Assembly (NCBI GenBank): GCA_900541125.1
Contig: UQIK01000027.1
Span: forward strand, 1 to 30,243
Source: an uncultured Collinsella sp.
Lineage (GTDB): Bacteria; Actinomycetota; Coriobacteriia; Coriobacteriales; Coriobacteriaceae
Direction: 5' to 3'
DNA length: 30,243 nt
The position numbers and the translations under genes were made by a program. The notes beneath the pieces are model-generated. The model had not been told where the DNA came from, did not search any database, and saw only the letters and a program-made list of their open reading frames with translations. Below are positions 7,224 through 16,518 of this stretch, in pieces (position 1 is the stretch's first letter; every line of letters starts with the position of its first letter).

Positions 7224-7314
7224 TGGCGGAGAGTCAGGGATTTGAACCCTGGAGACGCTTTTGACGCCTACACGATTTCCAATCGTGCTCCTTCGGCCAC
7301 TCGGACAACTCTCC
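7224..7314 (-). tRNA. tRNA-Ser(GGA)
   Basis: 91-base class II tRNA. Acceptor GGAGAGT pairs with ACTCTCC, followed by G and encoded CCA (7224-7226). The anticodon loop TTGGAAA gives anticodon GGA (7278-7280 on the plus strand), and the variable arm is long. T arm CAGGG-TTCAAAT-CCCTG. It reads UCC and UCU. Confidence 0.95.
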
Positions 7315-7330
7315 GTTAAATGCGAAAGTC

Positions 7331-7358
7331 AGTATACACGAGGAATCGCAAAGTGCAA
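7331..7358 (-). promoter_or_regulatory. Promoter of the tRNA-Ser genes
   Basis: On the minus strand TTGCAC (7353-7358) and TATACT (7331-7336) are 16 bases apart; TTTGCA with 17 is equally possible. The -10 ends 16 bases before the tRNA-Ser(GGA) 5' end, a normal distance for a tRNA promoter. Confidence 0.62.
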
Positions 7359-7718
7359 ACAGAAAAGTTGGCATTTTTTAAAACGCTTGGCCGCGCTTGG
7401 CGTTGCAGTGGGGTTTGAGGTGCCAAAAAACGGCTTCCGACCAGCGTGGTTGATCAACTCAATTGTTCAAAAGGGGTATTCATAAGCGACTTGGCAATGA
7501 ATTTAAAAATCTTTGGGTGGTGCTGTGGGCCACTGGTATGCATTTTGCGACCACAGCCTTGTGCCCGTTGACCTGCGGCTTGGCTCAGCTTGTCCCCGCG
7601 GCACCGTATCTTGTCCACAAATCCGTCAAGCTCTTGGTCGGCATTTGGTTGGAATGCGCATGAAACGTGGTGCGAGCATGGGCATATGTGGAGGTCATGA
7701 GGTTGTAGCTGCACATTC
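7359..7718. other. Gene-free stretch before the rpsF operon
   Basis: No convincing coding region is seen here; the open frames are short, lack good ribosome binding sites and overlap on both strands. One inverted repeat, GCTGTGG near 7523 and CCACAGC near 7551, has a long loop. The stretch may hold further upstream promoters of the ribosomal operon, but none is clear by eye. Confidence 0.5.
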
Positions 7719-7747
7719 TTGCGGCCTGGGAGGTTGAAAGATATTAT
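7719..7747 (+). promoter_or_regulatory. Possible promoter of the rpsF operon
   Basis: TTGCGG (7719-7724) and TATTAT (7742-7747) are 17 bases apart. This would give a leader of about 65 bases containing the hairpin at 7765-7791. Confidence 0.42.
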
Positions 7748-7764
7748 TACCAAGTCTTTTCCTG

Positions 7765-7791
7765 CTTCAGGCGCACCTTCACGACCTGAAG
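7765..7791 (+). promoter_or_regulatory. rpsF leader hairpin, possible S6:S18 autoregulatory site
   Basis: CTTCAGG (7765-7771) and CCTGAAG (7785-7791) form a 7-bp stem with a 13-base loop. The loop contains CACCT, complementary to AGGTG of the rpsF ribosome binding site, so an alternative fold could hide the site. Many bacteria have an S6:S18-binding leader at this place; I cannot confirm the consensus here. Confidence 0.42.
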
Positions 7792-7818
7792 CCACATTTG
7801 CCCAGAGGAGGTGACAAT

Positions 7819-8112
7819 ATGAAGGCTTATGAACTGCTGTTCTTTGTTGACCCGTCGCTCGACCCCGAGACTCGTCTCGCTGTTATGAAGCGTATCGATA
7901 CCACGATCGCTGAGGGCGCTGGCAAGGTCGACTCCGTTGACGAGTGGGGCAAGCGCAAGCTCGCCTACGAGATCAACGACCTCACCGATGGTGACTACAC
8001 CCTCATCAACTTCCACGCAGATCCTACCCAGATCGCCGAGCTTGATCGCGTCCTGCGCATCACCGACGCTGTGGTCCGCCACATGATCGTCCGTCGCGAC
8101 GATCAGGAGTAA
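7819..8112 (+). CDS. rpsF: 30S ribosomal protein bS6
   Basis: 97 residues, the usual size of bS6 (about 95-135). It begins MKAYELLFFVDPSL and shows the conserved WGKRKLAYEI strand and the end region RVLRITDAVVRHMIV. bS6 binds bS18 on the platform of the 30S subunit. Start ATG 7819 is fixed by a near-perfect GAGGAGGTGA site just upstream; a longer in-frame start at 7798 has no site. First gene of the rpsF-ssb-rpsR-rplI cluster, an order widely conserved in bacteria. Confidence 0.97.
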   Translation: MKAYELLFFVDPSLDPETRLAVMKRIDTTIAEGAGKVDSVDEWGKRKLAYEINDLTDGDYTLINFHADPTQIAELDRVLRITDAVVRHMIVRRDDQE

Positions 8113-8160
8113 GACTGTCGTTTTGGACTGGGCTTGTGCCCCAAGAGGAAGTAGTGAGTT

Positions 8161-8613
8161 ATGAGCATCAATCGAGTGAACATCACCGGTAACCTCACCC
8201 GCGATCCCGAGCTGCGCGCCACCGCCGGCGGAACCCAGGTTCTGTCCTTTGGCGTCGCCGTGAACGATCGTCGCCGCAACGCGCAGACTGGCGAGTGGGA
8301 GGACTATCCCAACTTTGTCGACTGCACCATGTTCGGCACCCGCGCCGAGGCCGTGAGCCGTTTCCTGGCAAAGGGAAACAAGGTCGCGATCGAGGGCAAG
8401 CTGCGCTACAGCTCTTGGGAGCGCGACGGCCAGCGCCGGAGCAAGCTTGAGGTCATCGTCGATGAGATCGAGTTTATGAGCTCCCGTGGTGGCCAGGGTG
8501 GCTACGATCAGGGCGGTTACGCCCCCGCAGCTCCCGCGCCCGCAGCACGTCCTGCCGCACCGGTGGCTACGCCGCCTGCGGTCGACGTCTACGATGAGGA
8601 CATCCCGTTCTAA
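8161..8613 (+). CDS. ssb: Single-stranded DNA-binding protein
   Basis: 150 residues. An N-terminal OB-fold of about 110 residues (MSINRVNITGNLTRDPELR, VDCTMFGTRAEAVSRFLAKG, KLRYSSWERDGQRRSKLEVIV) is followed by a Gly/Gln then Ala/Pro-rich linker and the acidic DEDIPF tip, which binds partner repair and replication proteins. SSB coats single-stranded DNA at forks; placement between rpsF and rpsR, in the same cluster as dnaB, is the standard arrangement. Start ATG 8161 has AGGAAG upstream. The linker is short compared with many actinobacterial SSBs. Confidence 0.97.
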   Translation: MSINRVNITGNLTRDPELRATAGGTQVLSFGVAVNDRRRNAQTGEWEDYPNFVDCTMFGTRAEAVSRFLAKGNKVAIEGKLRYSSWERDGQRRSKLEVIVDEIEFMSSRGGQGGYDQGGYAPAAPAPAARPAAPVATPPAVDVYDEDIPF

Positions 8614-8685
8614 GGGTTGTTCACCTATTTTTGAGTGAGAGGCGGCTTCGGTTCGCCGAAGTTGCCAAACGAAAGGTATTTTGAC

Positions 8686-8952
8686 ATGGCTAATGATTTT
8701 TCTGCACGTCAGCCGCGTCGTAAGTACTGCCAGTTCTGCAAGGAGAACACTGAGTTCATCGACTATAAGGACACTCAGCTTCTCCGTAAGTACATGACCG
8801 ACCGTGGCAAGATCAAGCCCCGTCGCGTCACTGGCGCTTGCACGCAGCATCAGCATGACATCGCCAACGCCATCAAGCGCGCCCGCGAGATGGCTCTCCT
8901 GCCGTACACCGTCCCCGTGGTTTCCTCTCGTGGCAACCGCGACCGCGGCTAA
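8686..8952 (+). CDS. rpsR: 30S ribosomal protein bS18
   Basis: 88 residues with the conserved core YKDTQLLRKYMTDRGKIKPRRVTG and C-terminal REMALLPYT. An N-terminal CQFC pair, and a later Cys in GACTQHQHD, match the zinc-binding (C+) form of bS18. bS18 pairs with bS6 on the 30S platform. Start ATG 8686 has AAAGGT 9 bases upstream; an in-frame upstream start at 8635 lacks a site. It is followed 15 bases later by rplI. Confidence 0.96.
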   Translation: MANDFSARQPRRKYCQFCKENTEFIDYKDTQLLRKYMTDRGKIKPRRVTGACTQHQHDIANAIKRAREMALLPYTVPVVSSRGNRDRG

Positions 8953-8967
8953 GAAGGGAGACGCATC

Positions 8968-9507
8968 ATGAAGGTTATTCTTCTCGATGAGATCAAGGGC
9001 AAGGGCGGCGAGGGTGACGTCGTAGAGGTCGCTCAGGGTTACGCTGAGAACTTCCTGTTCCCCAAGAAGCTCGCTGTTGCCGCCACCAAGGGCAACCTCA
9101 AGCAGCTTGACGAGCGTCGCAACAACATCGCCAAGCGCGAGGCCGTCCGTCTGGCTACCGCCAACGAGACCAAGGCTGCCTTCGAGGGCAAGACGGTCAC
9201 CGTTGACGTCAAGGTCGGCGACGAGGGCATCCTCTTTGGCTCCGTTACCGCCGCTATGATCGCTGACGCCATCAAGGCTCAGCTCGGTATGGACATCGAC
9301 CGCAAGCGCGTCGAGCTCGGTAAGCCCATCAAGGTTGCCGGTGCCCACACCGTTGCCATCTCGCTGTACCGCGAGATCAAGGCCGAGGTTGTCGTTCTCG
9401 TCGGCGTTACCGCTGAGGAGCTCGCTGCCGAGGCTGAGGTCGAGGAGGCCGCTGAGGTCGCCGAGGCCGAGACCGCCGAGGTCGAGACTGAGGCTGCTGC
9501 CGAGTAG
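8968..9507 (+). CDS. rplI: 50S ribosomal protein bL9 with acidic C-terminal extension
   Basis: 179 residues. The N-terminal domain MKVILLDEIKGKGGEGDVVEV, YAENFLFPKKLA is typical, followed by the long connecting helix and the C-terminal domain (DEGILFGSVTAAMIADAI). Typical bL9 is about 148-150 residues; here about 30 extra residues rich in Glu, Ala and Val (EVEEAAEVAEAETAEV) end the protein. bL9 projects from the L1 side of the 50S and limits frameshifting. Start ATG 8968 has GAAGGGAG upstream. Last gene before a strong terminator. Confidence 0.96.
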   Translation: MKVILLDEIKGKGGEGDVVEVAQGYAENFLFPKKLAVAATKGNLKQLDERRNNIAKREAVRLATANETKAAFEGKTVTVDVKVGDEGILFGSVTAAMIADAIKAQLGMDIDRKRVELGKPIKVAGAHTVAISLYREIKAEVVVLVGVTAEELAAEAEVEEAAEVAEAETAEVETEAAAE

Positions 9508-9540
9508 CATTTGCTGCAACGCAACAATCTTGTTCTAAGA

Positions 9541-9572
9541 AGGGCGCTCTGGGAAACCAGGGTGCCCTTTTT
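9541..9572 (+). terminator. Terminator of the rpsF-ssb-rpsR-rplI operon
   Basis: 12-bp stem (9541-9552 with 9557-9568, G-U pairs included) with a GAAA tetraloop, followed by five T. It separates rplI from dnaB. Confidence 0.92.
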
Positions 9573-9733
9573 GCTTTTTAGCGCTGAGTGAGTGTCATGG
9601 TGAACGTTGCGTCGAAGTCCTATACACAGGACCGTTCATCCGTTTGGTTCGGTGATGATTGGCGGCGCGCGGCGCGTTTTGGGACCGTGGCTGATACTAT
9701 GGATGCTCGCAAGCGATATGAATGAGGATGCTC

Positions 9734-11125
9734 ATGGCATATGACGATAGGGAGACCGGGCTGACGGTTGAGGACCGCGGCTCAAAGTTGGGTCTTCCCC
9801 AAAACCAAGATGCAGAGGCCAATGTACTGGCCGCTATGCTGCTATCGCCCGAGGTGGTCGAAGAGGCCCAGGTCGAGCTGCAGCCTGATGACTTCTACCG
9901 GCCCATTCATAAGACCATCTATACCGCGATGGTCGATATGTACAACAGCCGCATTCCCATCGACTCCATCTCGCTGATCGATTACCTGAGAAGCATCAAC
10001 AAGCTCGATGCCGTGGGCGGCGAAGCGTACATTTTGGAGTTGATGGGTCAGACCCTGTCGCTCGTCAACTGGCAGCACCATGCCGCCATCGTTCGCCGCG
10101 ATTCGATGCTGCGTGAGCTGATCGGCGCCACCAACGAGATTAACGCGCTGGCCTATAACGCCCCCACCGATACCAAAGAGGTCGTGGAGCTAGCCGAGAG
10201 CAAGCTGCTCAAGGTCACGGCGCGCGAGGTCAAGTCGAGCTACAAGACGCTGACCGAGTTTATGGTCGAGGCCTATAACGAGGCCGAGGAAGTGTGCCAG
10301 GCCGGTGGCCAGGCTGCGGGCGTGCCCACGGGCTTCCCGTCGCTCGACCGCATGCTCATGGGCTTCCGCGAGGGTCAGCTCATCATTATCGGCGCCCGTC
10401 CAGCTGTAGGTAAGACGTCGTTCGCTCTGAACCTGGCGCTCAACGCCGCCGCTGCGGGCTATACCGTCGGCTTCTTCTCGCTGGAGATGTCGGGCAAGGA
10501 AATTGCCCAGCGTCTGATTTGCGCCTACGCCATGATCTCGATCAGTGACTTCCGCATGGGCCGCATTAGCCCCGAGCAGTGGGCCAATATCAACGAGGCC
10601 ACGCAGACCTTGTCCAAGCTCGATATTCTGATTGACGATACGCCCGGCACCACAGTGACCGAGATTCGCGCCAAGAGCCGCCGCATGCTCCATAACAAGG
10701 AGAAGGCAATCATCATCCTGGACTACCTGCAGCTGGTGAGTCCTCCGCCGGGACGCCGCTCCGAGAGCCGTACCGTCGAGGTTTCGGAGATGTCGCGTGG
10801 TCTTAAGATCATGGCCAAGGAGCTCAAGATCCCGCTCATCGCGCTGTCACAGCTCTCGCGTCAGGTCGAATCCCGTACCGGCAAGCGCCCGCAGCTTTCC
10901 GACCTTCGTGAATCGGGCTCCATCGAGCAGGACGCCGATATCGTCATGTTCTTGGACCGCTCCGCCGACGAGGCCGAGGCCTCGCGCGACGATCGACCCG
11001 ACGAGGGCGTTACGCGTATCGTCGTGGCCAAGAACCGTTCGGGCCCGATCGGCGACGTCGACCTGATGTTCCTGCCGGCATCCACCAAGTTCTATGAGCT
11101 TGATGGGGCACATGCCGAGGAGTAG
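9734..11125 (+). CDS. dnaB: Replicative DNA helicase DnaB
   Basis: 463 residues. The N-terminal helical domain (LPQNQDAEANVLAAMLL) and the C-terminal RecA-like motor are both present. Walker A GARPAVGKTSF is at about residues 220-230, Walker B IIILDYLQLV about 325-335, and the arginine-finger-side motif LRESGSIEQDADIVMFLDR follows. The hexamer unwinds DNA ahead of the fork. No intein is seen. Start ATG 9734 has TGAGGA 5 bases upstream; in-frame ATGs at 9722 and 9728 overlap that site. It has its own upstream region after the rplI terminator; TGATACTAT near 9692-9700 could be an extended -10. Confidence 0.96.
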   Translation: MAYDDRETGLTVEDRGSKLGLPQNQDAEANVLAAMLLSPEVVEEAQVELQPDDFYRPIHKTIYTAMVDMYNSRIPIDSISLIDYLRSINKLDAVGGEAYILELMGQTLSLVNWQHHAAIVRRDSMLRELIGATNEINALAYNAPTDTKEVVELAESKLLKVTAREVKSSYKTLTEFMVEAYNEAEEVCQAGGQAAGVPTGFPSLDRMLMGFREGQLIIIGARPAVGKTSFALNLALNAAAAGYTVGFFSLEMSGKEIAQRLICAYAMISISDFRMGRISPEQWANINEATQTLSKLDILIDDTPGTTVTEIRAKSRRMLHNKEKAIIILDYLQLVSPPPGRRSESRTVEVSEMSRGLKIMAKELKIPLIALSQLSRQVESRTGKRPQLSDLRESGSIEQDADIVMFLDRSADEAEASRDDRPDEGVTRIVVAKNRSGPIGDVDLMFLPASTKFYELDGAHAEE

Positions 11126-11152
11126 GACAGGCGCCCGTTGCACGGGTATACT
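11124..11152 (+). promoter_or_regulatory. Possible promoter of purA
   Basis: AGGACA (11124-11129) and TATACT (11147-11152) are exactly 17 bases apart, overlapping the dnaB stop. This gives a leader of about 60 bases. Confidence 0.5.
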
Positions 11153-11218
11153 GGGAATGTTTTGTGCTTCTGCGTGCCGGCGTGGCGCGTAGACAGTCCA
11201 TGAATGTAAGGAGTAAAC

Positions 11219-12505
<1,287 letters not shown>

Positions 12506-12527
12506 TCGGGACTATTTGGTTATTGCG

Positions 12528-12571
12528 ATATACCCCTTTGCAGCCCGGACGGGCGGCCGAGGGGTATATTT
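12528..12571 (+). terminator. Hairpin after purA, probable terminator
   Basis: ATATACCCC (12528-12536) pairs with GGGGTATAT (12561-12569), enclosing a small GCCC/GGGC hairpin, and runs into TTTG. The T-run is short, so intrinsic termination is plausible but not certain. Confidence 0.5.
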
Positions 12572-12623
12572 GCTTGCAAAGGGCTCGCGCGGAGCGGGCC
12601 GTTAATCCATAGAGGAGGCACCC

Positions 12624-13928
12624 TTGAAGGCGGACACTCAAACCATCGACATCCTGTTGTTGGGCAGCGGCGGCCGTGAGCATGCTTTGGCAGCTAAACT
12701 CGCAGCATCACCGCGCGCCGGCAAGCTCTACATTGCGCCGGGCAACGGCGGCACCGCGAGCTGCGGCGAGAACGTGGTTCTCGACGATTGCGATCCTGCG
12801 GCCGTGGCGGCGTTTGCGCAGAGCCACGGATGCGGACTCGTGGTAATTGGCCCCGAGGCTCCGCTCGTGGCGGGCGTGGCCGACGCCGTGCGCGCGGCGG
12901 GTATTCCCTGCTTTGGCCCGGGTGCCGAGGGCGCCCAGATGGAGGGCTCCAAGCTGTTCTCCAAGCAGCTCATGGAGCGTGCGGGCATTCCGACGGCAGC
13001 CTATGGTTCGTTTACCGACGAGGCTTCGGCTCTCGCCTACGTGCGCGAGCAGGGCGCCCCGCTGGTCGTCAAGGCCGACGGCCTTGCCGCGGGCAAGGGC
13101 GTTATCGTGGCGACCGAACTTGAGCAGGCCGAGGAAGCCGTGCGCGAGTGCTTTGGCGGCATCTTTGGCGATGCCGGCAACACCGTGGTTATCGAGGAGA
13201 TGCTCGTTGGTCCCGAGTGCTCGCTGCTGGCCTTTACCGACGGCAAGACCGTGCGCCCCATGGCCACCTCGCAGGACCACAAGCGCGCGCTCGAGGGCGA
13301 CAAGGGCCCCAACACCGGCGGCATGGGCGTCTACAGCCCGGTGCCCATCGTGACTGACGAGGAGCACGCCACCATGGTGAAGGTCATGGAGCAGACCGTG
13401 GCCGAGCTTGCTGCCGAGGGCATCGACTACCGCGGCTGCCTGTATGGCGGCTTTATGCTCACCCCCGCCGGCCCCAAAGTGCTGGAGTTCAATGCCCGCT
13501 TTGGCGACCCCGAGACGCAGGTCGTGCTCCCGCGCCTTAAGAACGACCTGGTTGAGGTCATGCTCGCCTGCGCCAACTGCGAGCTCGATCAGATTGAGCT
13601 CGACTGGCGTGACGAGTGGGCCGTGGCCGTTGTCCTGACGAGCGCGGGCTATCCCGGCAGCTACGAGAAGGGCAAGGTCATCACCGGCATCGCCGATGCC
13701 GAGGCCATGGAGAACGTGACCGTGTACCACGCGGGCACTGCCGTGGTGGACGGCCAGCTCGTGACCAATGGCGGCCGCGTGCTTGCCGTGACCGCTCTGG
13801 GCGACACGTTCGAGAACGCTCGCAACCTTGCCTACGAGGCCTGCGAGAAGATTGATTTTGAGGGCAAGACCCTGCGTCACGACATCGGCCTGCGCGCGCT
13901 GCGCGGCCGCGACGCCTGGGATGCCTAA
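12624..13928 (+). CDS. purD: Phosphoribosylamine-glycine ligase (GAR synthetase)
   Basis: 434 residues, typical length. It shows the PurD N-terminus (ILLLGSGGREHALA), APGNGGT, the ATP-grasp core (PLVVKADGLAAGKGVIVA), DHKRALEGDKGPNTGGMGVYSP and EFNARFGDPETQ. It ligates glycine to phosphoribosylamine using ATP, the second step of purine synthesis. The start is TTG 12624, chosen because AGAGGAGG lies 5 bases upstream and the protein begins at the usual distance from the GSGGREH motif. A Nudix gene starts 21 bases after the stop, so the two are probably co-transcribed. Confidence 0.97.
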   Translation: MKADTQTIDILLLGSGGREHALAAKLAASPRAGKLYIAPGNGGTASCGENVVLDDCDPAAVAAFAQSHGCGLVVIGPEAPLVAGVADAVRAAGIPCFGPGAEGAQMEGSKLFSKQLMERAGIPTAAYGSFTDEASALAYVREQGAPLVVKADGLAAGKGVIVATELEQAEEAVRECFGGIFGDAGNTVVIEEMLVGPECSLLAFTDGKTVRPMATSQDHKRALEGDKGPNTGGMGVYSPVPIVTDEEHATMVKVMEQTVAELAAEGIDYRGCLYGGFMLTPAGPKVLEFNARFGDPETQVVLPRLKNDLVEVMLACANCELDQIELDWRDEWAVAVVLTSAGYPGSYEKGKVITGIADAEAMENVTVYHAGTAVVDGQLVTNGGRVLAVTALGDTFENARNLAYEACEKIDFEGKTLRHDIGLRALRGRDAWDA

Positions 13929-13949
13929 AATCCGAGAGGAATGAGACGG

Positions 13950-14645
13950 ATGGACGAGAAGAACGAAGAGCTCGTGGACGCGCAGATCGTCGAAGAGGAC
14001 AGCCGCATGTATGGGCACGCCGAGGGCGAGCCTGGTGGCGAGGTCGCTGACGAGCCGGCACTGGTGCTGGGCGACGACGACCCGCACGATGCCGAGCTGC
14101 ACGAGAAGATTCTTTCGGAGGAGTGCGCCTGGAAGGGCAAGATCCTCGACGTCCACCGTCTTGAGGTTGAGCTGCCCAACGGTCACCGCAGCGCCCGCGA
14201 TATCGTTCGCCATCCGGGTGCGGCGGCCGTTGTGGCACTGACCGAGAGCGGCAAGATCGTACTGGTGCGTCAGTACCGCACCGCCATCGACCGCGTGACG
14301 GTCGAGATTCCCGCCGGCAAGCTCGATCCAGGCGAGGACCCGCTCGATTGCGCCAAGCGCGAACTGCATGAGGAGACGGGCTTTAGGGCTGGTCGTATTC
14401 GCTTTTTGACGTCGATTGTCACGTCCTGCGGTTTTTGCGATGAGATCATCCACATCTACCTGGCCACCAAGCTCGAGTTCGACGCGCCCAACCCTGATGA
14501 TGACGAGTTTGTCAACGTGGACCTGGTGCCGCTGCACGAGCTGATCGACGCCGTACTCGACGGCAAGATCGAAGACGCCAAGACCGTCGTGGGCGCCTTG
14601 GCCTGCGACAGCATCGCGCACAGGCTGGGCGGAACTGAGCTTTAA
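13950..14645 (+). CDS. Nudix hydrolase, ADP-ribose pyrophosphatase type
   Basis: 231 residues. The full Nudix box GX5EX7REUXEEXGU is visible at residues 123-145 (GKLDPGED, then REL, EETGF). Upstream AVVALTESGKIVLVRQYR and the ending resemble ADP-ribose pyrophosphatases (NudF type), which cleave ADP-ribose to AMP and ribose-5-phosphate; the exact substrate cannot be told from sequence. About 50 acidic residues precede the domain and are not typical of the family. Start ATG 13950 is 9 bases after GAGAGGA; ATG 13941 directly abuts that site and is less likely. Linked to purD. Confidence 0.88.
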   Translation: MDEKNEELVDAQIVEEDSRMYGHAEGEPGGEVADEPALVLGDDDPHDAELHEKILSEECAWKGKILDVHRLEVELPNGHRSARDIVRHPGAAAVVALTESGKIVLVRQYRTAIDRVTVEIPAGKLDPGEDPLDCAKRELHEETGFRAGRIRFLTSIVTSCGFCDEIIHIYLATKLEFDAPNPDDDEFVNVDLVPLHELIDAVLDGKIEDAKTVVGALACDSIAHRLGGTEL

Positions 14646-14658
14646 AAGCGAGGGCGAT

Positions 14659-14693
14659 CCTGGGGCAAACACTACTGATTGTTTTGCCCCAGG
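14659..14693 (+). terminator. Hairpin after the Nudix gene
   Basis: CCTGGGGCAAA and TTTGCCCCAGG form an 11-bp stem 14 bases past the stop. Only GTCTT follows, so it is a possible weak terminator ahead of the ABC transporter gene. Confidence 0.5.
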
Positions 14694-14726
14694 GTCTTAC
14701 GTTATTGTTTTATCTCCGAGGACTGC

Positions 14727-16499
14727 ATGTTTAAGAGGTTTTTGTCTTATTACAAGCCCCAGATGGGGCTTTTTGTTGCTGATACTGTTTGCGCTCTGGT
14801 GCTTGCTGCCATTGACCTTGCGTTTCCTATTATTCTGCGCAATTTGACCGGTGGGCTATTTACTCAGGGTCAGGCTGCCATTATGCAGGCGCTCGGCATG
14901 ATCGCGGTGGGCTTGGTGCTGATGTATGCCGTCCGCTGCGCTTGCCGCTACTTTGTGAGCTATTGGGGTCACGTGATGGGCGCGCGCATGGAGTCCAAGA
15001 TGCGCGAGGACCTGTTCGACCAGTATGAGCGCTTTAGCTTTGCGTACTTCGACCGCAACAGCTCGGGCGACATGATGAGCCGCGTGGTCAACGACCTGTT
15101 CGATATCTGCGAGGCGGCGCATCACGTGCCCGAGTGGATCATCATCTGCGGCATCGAGATTATCGGCTCGTTTGTGATCCTCTTTACCATCGCCCCGGTG
15201 CTGGCGCTTGCCATGGCTGTGGTGACGGCAGCGTTTGCGGTCATCATGTTTTGGCAGAACATGCGCATGCGCGAGGTCTTTAGCGACAACCGCAAGAAGA
15301 TCAGCGGCATTAATGCACAGCTGCAGGATTCGCTGGCGGGCATGCGCGTGGTCAAGAGCTTTGCCAACGAGGGGACCGAGCGTGCCAAGTTCCGCGCCTC
15401 CAACAATCGCTATCTTTCGTCCAAGGAGAACATGTATCACGCCATGGGCGTCTATACCGCGACGTATGGCCTGCTCTCTGGTGTGCTCTATGTGATCGTG
15501 GTGCTGCTGGGCGGCTGGCTGGTCGCCCAGGGACAGCTGCAGGCGGTCGATATGGCGACCTTTGCACTCTATATTTCGCTGTTCTGCACGCCGCTCGAGA
15601 CACTCGTCAATTCGGCCGAAACGTATCAGAAGGCTATCGCCGGCTTTAAGCGTATGGACGAGGTGCTCTCGACGGCGCCGGATATCCAGGACAAGCCGGG
15701 CGCTACGGATCTGCAGGTGACTGCCGGCGCCGTGGAGTATCACGACGTGTGCTTTAACTACGAGGATGTTGAGCTGGGCGAGGGCGATGCCGACGAGCGT
15801 CCTGTTATCGACCACATGGACCTGTCCATCAAGCCCGGGCAGACCATCGCTTTGGTTGGCCCTTCGGGCGGTGGCAAATCCACGACCTGTTCGCTGCTGC
15901 CGCGCTTTTATGACGTGGCTGCCGGATCCATTAGCATCGACGGTCAGGACGTGCGCGATGTGACGCAGCAGAGCCTGCGTCGTGCCATCGGCCTGGTGCA
16001 GCAGGATGTCTACCTGTTTGACGGAACAATCGGCGAGAACATCGCCTACGGCAAGCCGGGTGCTACGGCAGAAGAGATCGCCGAGGCGGCCCGCCGCGCC
16101 AATATCGATACCTTTATCGAATCGCTTCCGCAGGGCTACGACACCGTGGTAGGCGAGCGCGGCAGCCGTCTTTCGGGCGGACAGAAGCAGCGCGTTGCCA
16201 TCGCGCGCGTGTTTCTCAAGAATCCCAAGATCCTTATTTTGGATGAGGCGACGAGTGCTTTGGATAACGAGAGCGAGGAGGCGGTGCAGGAGTCGCTCGA
16301 AGAGCTGGCACGCGGCCGTACCACGATTATCATCGCCCATCGTCTTTCGACCATTAAGCATGCCGATGAGATTGCGACCGTTGAGCATGGTCGCGTTGTG
16401 GAGCGTGGCACGCACGAGGAGCTTCTCGCCCGTGGCGGCACCTATGCCCGTTACTATCGAATGCAGTTCGAAGGTGCGCGTGCGCACGAGCTCGACTGA
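14727..16499 (+). CDS. ABC exporter half-transporter (fused membrane and ATPase domains)
   Basis: 590 residues. An N-terminal six-helix exporter-type membrane domain (about 1-310) is fused to an ATPase domain. Walker A GPSGGGKST is at 378-386, the Q-loop in GLVQQDVYLFDG, signature LSGGQ at 482-486, Walker B LILDEATSALD near 502-512, and the switch His in IIAHRLS. This is the MsbA/MdlB-type architecture used for drug, lipid or peptide export; the substrate cannot be inferred. No partner half-transporter is adjacent, so it may work as a homodimer. Start ATG 14727 has CGAGG upstream. A membrane protein gene follows after 19 bases. Confidence 0.93.
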   Translation: MFKRFLSYYKPQMGLFVADTVCALVLAAIDLAFPIILRNLTGGLFTQGQAAIMQALGMIAVGLVLMYAVRCACRYFVSYWGHVMGARMESKMREDLFDQYERFSFAYFDRNSSGDMMSRVVNDLFDICEAAHHVPEWIIICGIEIIGSFVILFTIAPVLALAMAVVTAAFAVIMFWQNMRMREVFSDNRKKISGINAQLQDSLAGMRVVKSFANEGTERAKFRASNNRYLSSKENMYHAMGVYTATYGLLSGVLYVIVVLLGGWLVAQGQLQAVDMATFALYISLFCTPLETLVNSAETYQKAIAGFKRMDEVLSTAPDIQDKPGATDLQVTAGAVEYHDVCFNYEDVELGEGDADERPVIDHMDLSIKPGQTIALVGPSGGGKSTTCSLLPRFYDVAAGSISIDGQDVRDVTQQSLRRAIGLVQQDVYLFDGTIGENIAYGKPGATAEEIAEAARRANIDTFIESLPQGYDTVVGERGSRLSGGQKQRVAIARVFLKNPKILILDEATSALDNESEEAVQESLEELARGRTTIIIAHRLSTIKHADEIATVEHGRVVERGTHEELLARGGTYARYYRMQFEGARAHELD

Positions 16500-16518
16500 T
16501 TGATATGACAGGAAGTTT

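Noticed and set aside
7017..7320. Short plus-strand frames over the tRNA-Ser genes
   Set aside because: They overlap two complete minus-strand tRNAs and terminators and have no ribosome site.
7454..7795. 113-codon minus-strand frame before rpsF
   Set aside because: No ribosome binding site, atypical composition, and it overlaps the likely rpsF promoter and leader.
7747..9519. Minus-strand frame of 590 codons opposite rpsF-ssb-rpsR-rplI
   Set aside because: The plus-strand ribosomal genes are certain; the opposite frame is a composition shadow.
12708..14672. Long minus-strand open frame of 654 codons opposite purD and the Nudix gene
   Set aside because: It spans two real genes and their spacer and has the same antisense composition; no ribosome binding site or family resemblance.
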